Shown here piece after piece: positions 61,233 to 64,000 of a stretch of 64,000 nt of DNA. Position 1 is the stretch's first letter. Each line of letters starts with the position of its first letter. The notes under the pieces were generated by a model. That model had not been told where the DNA came from. It did no database searches and saw only the letters and a program-made list of their open reading frames with translations. A program made the translations under genes and the position numbers. The DNA is from Megalobrama amblycephala. Taxonomy: Eukaryota; Chordata; Actinopteri; Cypriniformes; Xenocyprididae. The DNA is taken from positions 12,319,623-12,383,622 of the forward strand of contig NC_063053.1 of the NCBI RefSeq assembly GCF_018812025.1. The letters run 5' to 3'.

Positions 61233-62457
61233 AAACTTAAAGGATTAGTTCACTTTCAAATTAAAATTTCCTGATAATTTACTCACCCCCATGTCATCCA
61301 AGATGTTCATGTCTTTCTTTCTTCAGTCGAAAAGAAATTAAGGTTTTTGATGAAAACATTCCAGGATTTTTCTCCATATAGTGGACTTCAATGGCCTCCA
61401 AACGGTTGAAGGTCAAAATTACAGTTTCATTGCAGCTTCAAAGCGTTCTACGCGATCCCAGACGAGAAATAAGGGTCTTATCCAGAGAAACCATCACTCA
61501 TTTTCTAAAAAAATATATATATTTTTATACATTTTAACCATAAATGCTCATCTTGAACTAGTTCTCTTCTTCTTCTTCTCTATAGACCCTTTTACAGCCC
61601 ACGTGATCCAATAGTCGCGCGTGCATTTTGGCAACGGAAGTGGTGTTGTTCCCCAGTGGTTCTAACGTGTTAGATATGATTTATATGCTCGTAATTTCTC
61701 TTGGTTTCTCAACTAAATACGTATATATATCTGGCCACTGTATATTTGGCCATCTGCTAACGTCTTCTATCCACTCCAATATAGTACACGGATCTGGTAG
61801 CCGGATACCATTTGATAAAGTCAACTTTTTAAAATAACTTTCTCTGTCTGTGTTGCTTAATCCGCTCGTGTAGCTTGACACGCTGCTGATTCTTGCCATA
61901 GTTTCGTTGCCAAAATGCGCGCATACATTGCTACGTCATCATTGTGTACAAACAGTAAAAGGGTCTATTAGAATTCCGGCAGTGTAGATGCTGCTAAGTG
62001 TATTTACTGCCCTCCATAGGTCAAAGTTTGAACTAAATTGTCATATACAATATGCTAGTACAAGTATATAACAATTTAGTTAAAACTTTGACCTGTGGAG
62101 GGCAGTAATACACTTAGCAGTGTCTACACTGACGGAATTCTAATAGAGAAGAAGAGAGCTAGTTCAAGATGAGCATTTCTGGTTAAAATATATAAAATTG
62201 TATTTATTTTTTTAGAAAATGAGTGATGGTTTCTCTAGATAAGACCCTTATTTCTTGTCTAAACTGTAATTTTGACCTTCAACCGTTTGGGCTCCATTGA
62301 AGTCCACTATATGGAGAAAAATCCTGGAATGTTTTCATCAAAAACCTTAATTTCTTTTCGACTGAAGAAAGAAGAACATGGACATCTTAGATGACTTGGG
62401 GGTGAGTAGCCTACATTATCAGGAAATTTTAATTTGAAAGTGAACTAATCCTTTACG
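61233..62457. mobile_element. ~1.2-kb nested foldback element
   Basis: The outer arms start AAAGGATTAGTTCACTTTCA and end with its complement. They pair over about 350 bp each, for example ATGGAGAAAAATCCTGGAAT against its inverse. An inner inverted pair lies at about 61,975-62,145, and a separate TIR element interrupts the left side at 61,582-61,968. No transposase is seen. Confidence 0.85.
61582..61968. mobile_element. Nested DNA element with TAGACCCTTTTACA ends
   Basis: Starts TAGACCCTTTTACA and ends TGTAAAAGGGTCTA-like. Inner words GCATTTTGGCAACG and CGTTGCCAAAATGC are also inverted. The uninterrupted right arm of the host element shows the empty site. Confidence 0.8.
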
Positions 62458-62639
62458 TTTTTGTTAAATGTATTTTAGAAGCCTGGTGACCAATAACAAG
62501 GGTCTTTAATTAGCTAACCGACGTTTAATTAATTAGGCTAGCGCTTTTTTTTGTAATTTTAAACTTACACCAATAGGTTTACGGATTAGGCGTGAGTTTT
62601 GACTACATTATTTAAACTTCCTATCAATGAACATTTCAT

Positions 62640-62964
62640 CAGTGCGGTTTTACATCCTGCTATGCCTGCCTTTCCACCGCTTCTGTTTGCGCTCAGATGA
62701 CGTGGCCATGGGTGGCGAAGCAGAGCGTTTTCTTCCTCAACGTTCACTCATCGCTCTCTCCAACGATAGGTCCAAGTTACCCATGTGACCTGTTCCCACC
62801 AATCAGCGGCGGAGGCGCTGATCACTCGCTGAACAGTTTTACGACAAACTCGTATGTGAGCATCTCAAGACAACTACTGTCATAGAACCAGGAAGAAGGA
62901 AGGTGGGATAGCCCCCAAAAAAGATACCATTTCAAATCAGTCGCAGAATTTTCCCTAGAAAATC
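62640..62964 (+). promoter_or_regulatory. Probable tm9sf3 promoter and 5' UTR
   Basis: Relative to its surroundings this stretch is GC- and CpG-rich. It contains a CRE-like TGACGTGG (62698-62705) and a CCAAT box CACCAATCAG (62797-62806) about 160 bases before the ATG. No TATA box is evident, as is usual for housekeeping genes. Confidence 0.5.
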
Positions 62965-63057
62965 ATGGGGCTCTGCAGGTGGACGATTGAAGTGGTTGTC
63001 TTGATGACTGTTTTTAGTTCATTGCTGCCAGTTCGAGCAGATGAACACGACCATAAG
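62965..63057 (+). CDS. tm9sf3: tm9sf3 first coding exon (nonaspanin family), gene continues beyond window
   Basis: Thirty-one codons: a signal peptide, MGLCRWTIEVVVLMTVFSSL and on, then the mature start ADEHDHK, followed directly by donor GTAAGA in phase 0. TM9SF3 has a signal peptide followed by ADEHEHTYQDKEE, and the match of DEHDHK plus an exon break there is specific. TM9SF3 is a nine-span membrane protein of the Golgi and endosomes. Only the signal peptide and six or seven mature residues are in the window, so the assignment rests on a short match. Confidence 0.72.
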
Positions 63058-64000
63058 GTAAGATAAACTGCGGGCCGAGAAGCCCTCTGTGTTCGGTGTG
63101 TATAGTCTCGAGAGACGTTAGATATTGAGCTGGTTGTTCTGGCAAAAGTGCTTAACATTAAAGGACAGAAATTCATCCAAAACATTTGATACGGTGAATG
63201 GTTCATTGTCCCGTGTCTATGTTAGAAATGCTAAGCACATCAGAAGCTACGTGGCTAGCTTAGCATCAGCTATCCTATTACATTATGTTGTGCAAAGCAG
63301 GGCTGAGCTCAAAATGCTCTGTTTCGACTCCTCGTATGATGCATAATCAGTATAATGTTATTTTAGGCATAAGATGAGTTTCTTGTGTTGTGTACGTTTC
63401 TTTTGTGTATGTGTTAGGTTACTCTGAAGGGTCGGCTAACCGTCATTAGCTCAAATAAATATGTCCGTCTGTACACACACATATCCGGTTCGTCTAGGCT
63501 TTTATATGATTGATGCACTGTAAAACATTGTCCTATTTACAGTAAAAAGCAGATTTGGTTGCAAGAATGATACCGTGATAGAATGGCAGTCTTTTTTCTT
63601 TGTCATTTTGGTCACAGTATGTTCATCACGATTATTCTCTCCAGTAAGGTGAAATGTAACACGCATAACTCAGAAATATTTAATAACATCTAAATATTTT
63701 AGACCACAATTACATGGATTATCTTTTAAAATTAAAATTAGAATGGAGATTTTTTTATATATATAAGGTAGCTTGCAATTAAGAAACTTATTGTAGCAAT
63801 TTACACTCTTTGTGTACAGAATACAGTATTATAGTCCTAGTGATAACGATGTTTGCTTTGGATTTGAGATGACTTTAAGTCAGCATGGAATAAAAATTCA
63901 CTATTTTAAAAATGCATCTTATTGTGAACAGGTCACTTGTGCATGTGCAAAAAACAAAAAAAACAATCTTAATATTTAATCAAAATGTGTCCTGAAGATG
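63058..64000 (+). other. tm9sf3 intron 1 (partial)
   Basis: From the GTAAGA donor to the window end there is AT-rich single-copy-looking sequence with no further exon or clear repeat. Confidence 0.55.

Overview
This window looks like vertebrate nuclear DNA from a teleost, most likely a cyprinid. The genes are split into small exons by AT-rich introns, there are long (TA)n and (CA)n microsatellites, and short non-autonomous DNA transposons with terminal inverted repeats (TIRs) are abundant, including families typical of carp and zebrafish. There is no operon structure, rRNA, tRNA or CRISPR array that I can see.

Layout. (1) Positions 1 to about 53,060 on the minus strand are one large gene, srbd1 (S1 RNA-binding domain protein 1, the animal relative of bacterial Tex and of the Spt6 core). 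I placed 18 coding exons that join in frame into about 822 codons. The gene is incomplete: the C-terminal part, with the S1 domain, lies beyond position 1. (2) Positions 54,699-58,494 on the plus strand hold a complete 13-exon gene for a 346-residue ABHD12/ABHD12B-type serine hydrolase, head to head with srbd1. (3) Positions 59,157-59,985 on the minus strand hold remnants of a Pim-like kinase that has lost its catalytic Asp. (4) Positions 62,965-63,057 on the plus strand are the first coding exon of what is most likely tm9sf3, with a CCAAT box and a CRE-like site upstream; the rest lies beyond 64,000.

The introns are packed with mobile elements. The clearest are hAT-type elements with readable 8-bp target duplications (12,781-13,775; 42,382-42,631; 49,948-50,305), a piggyBac-like element between TTAA sites (45,436-46,385), Tc1/mariner-type foldbacks (18,991-19,850; 23,655-23,736), a repeated Tc1-like family (at least eight copies), and several nested insertions. 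Between them lie compositionally richer, non-repetitive islands. In mammals SRBD1 lies beside SIX2 and SIX3, so some islands may be conserved long-range enhancers; this is inference.

The genes are ordinary housekeeping or lipid-metabolism genes with no visible functional link to each other. I found no convincing new biological system. The most unusual signals are probable GC-AG introns (one in srbd1, one or two in the ABHD12-like gene), a perfect 48-bp-arm palindrome inside a hAT MITE, a TA array flanked by 33-bp inverted arms, and a multiply nested foldback of about 1.2 kb.
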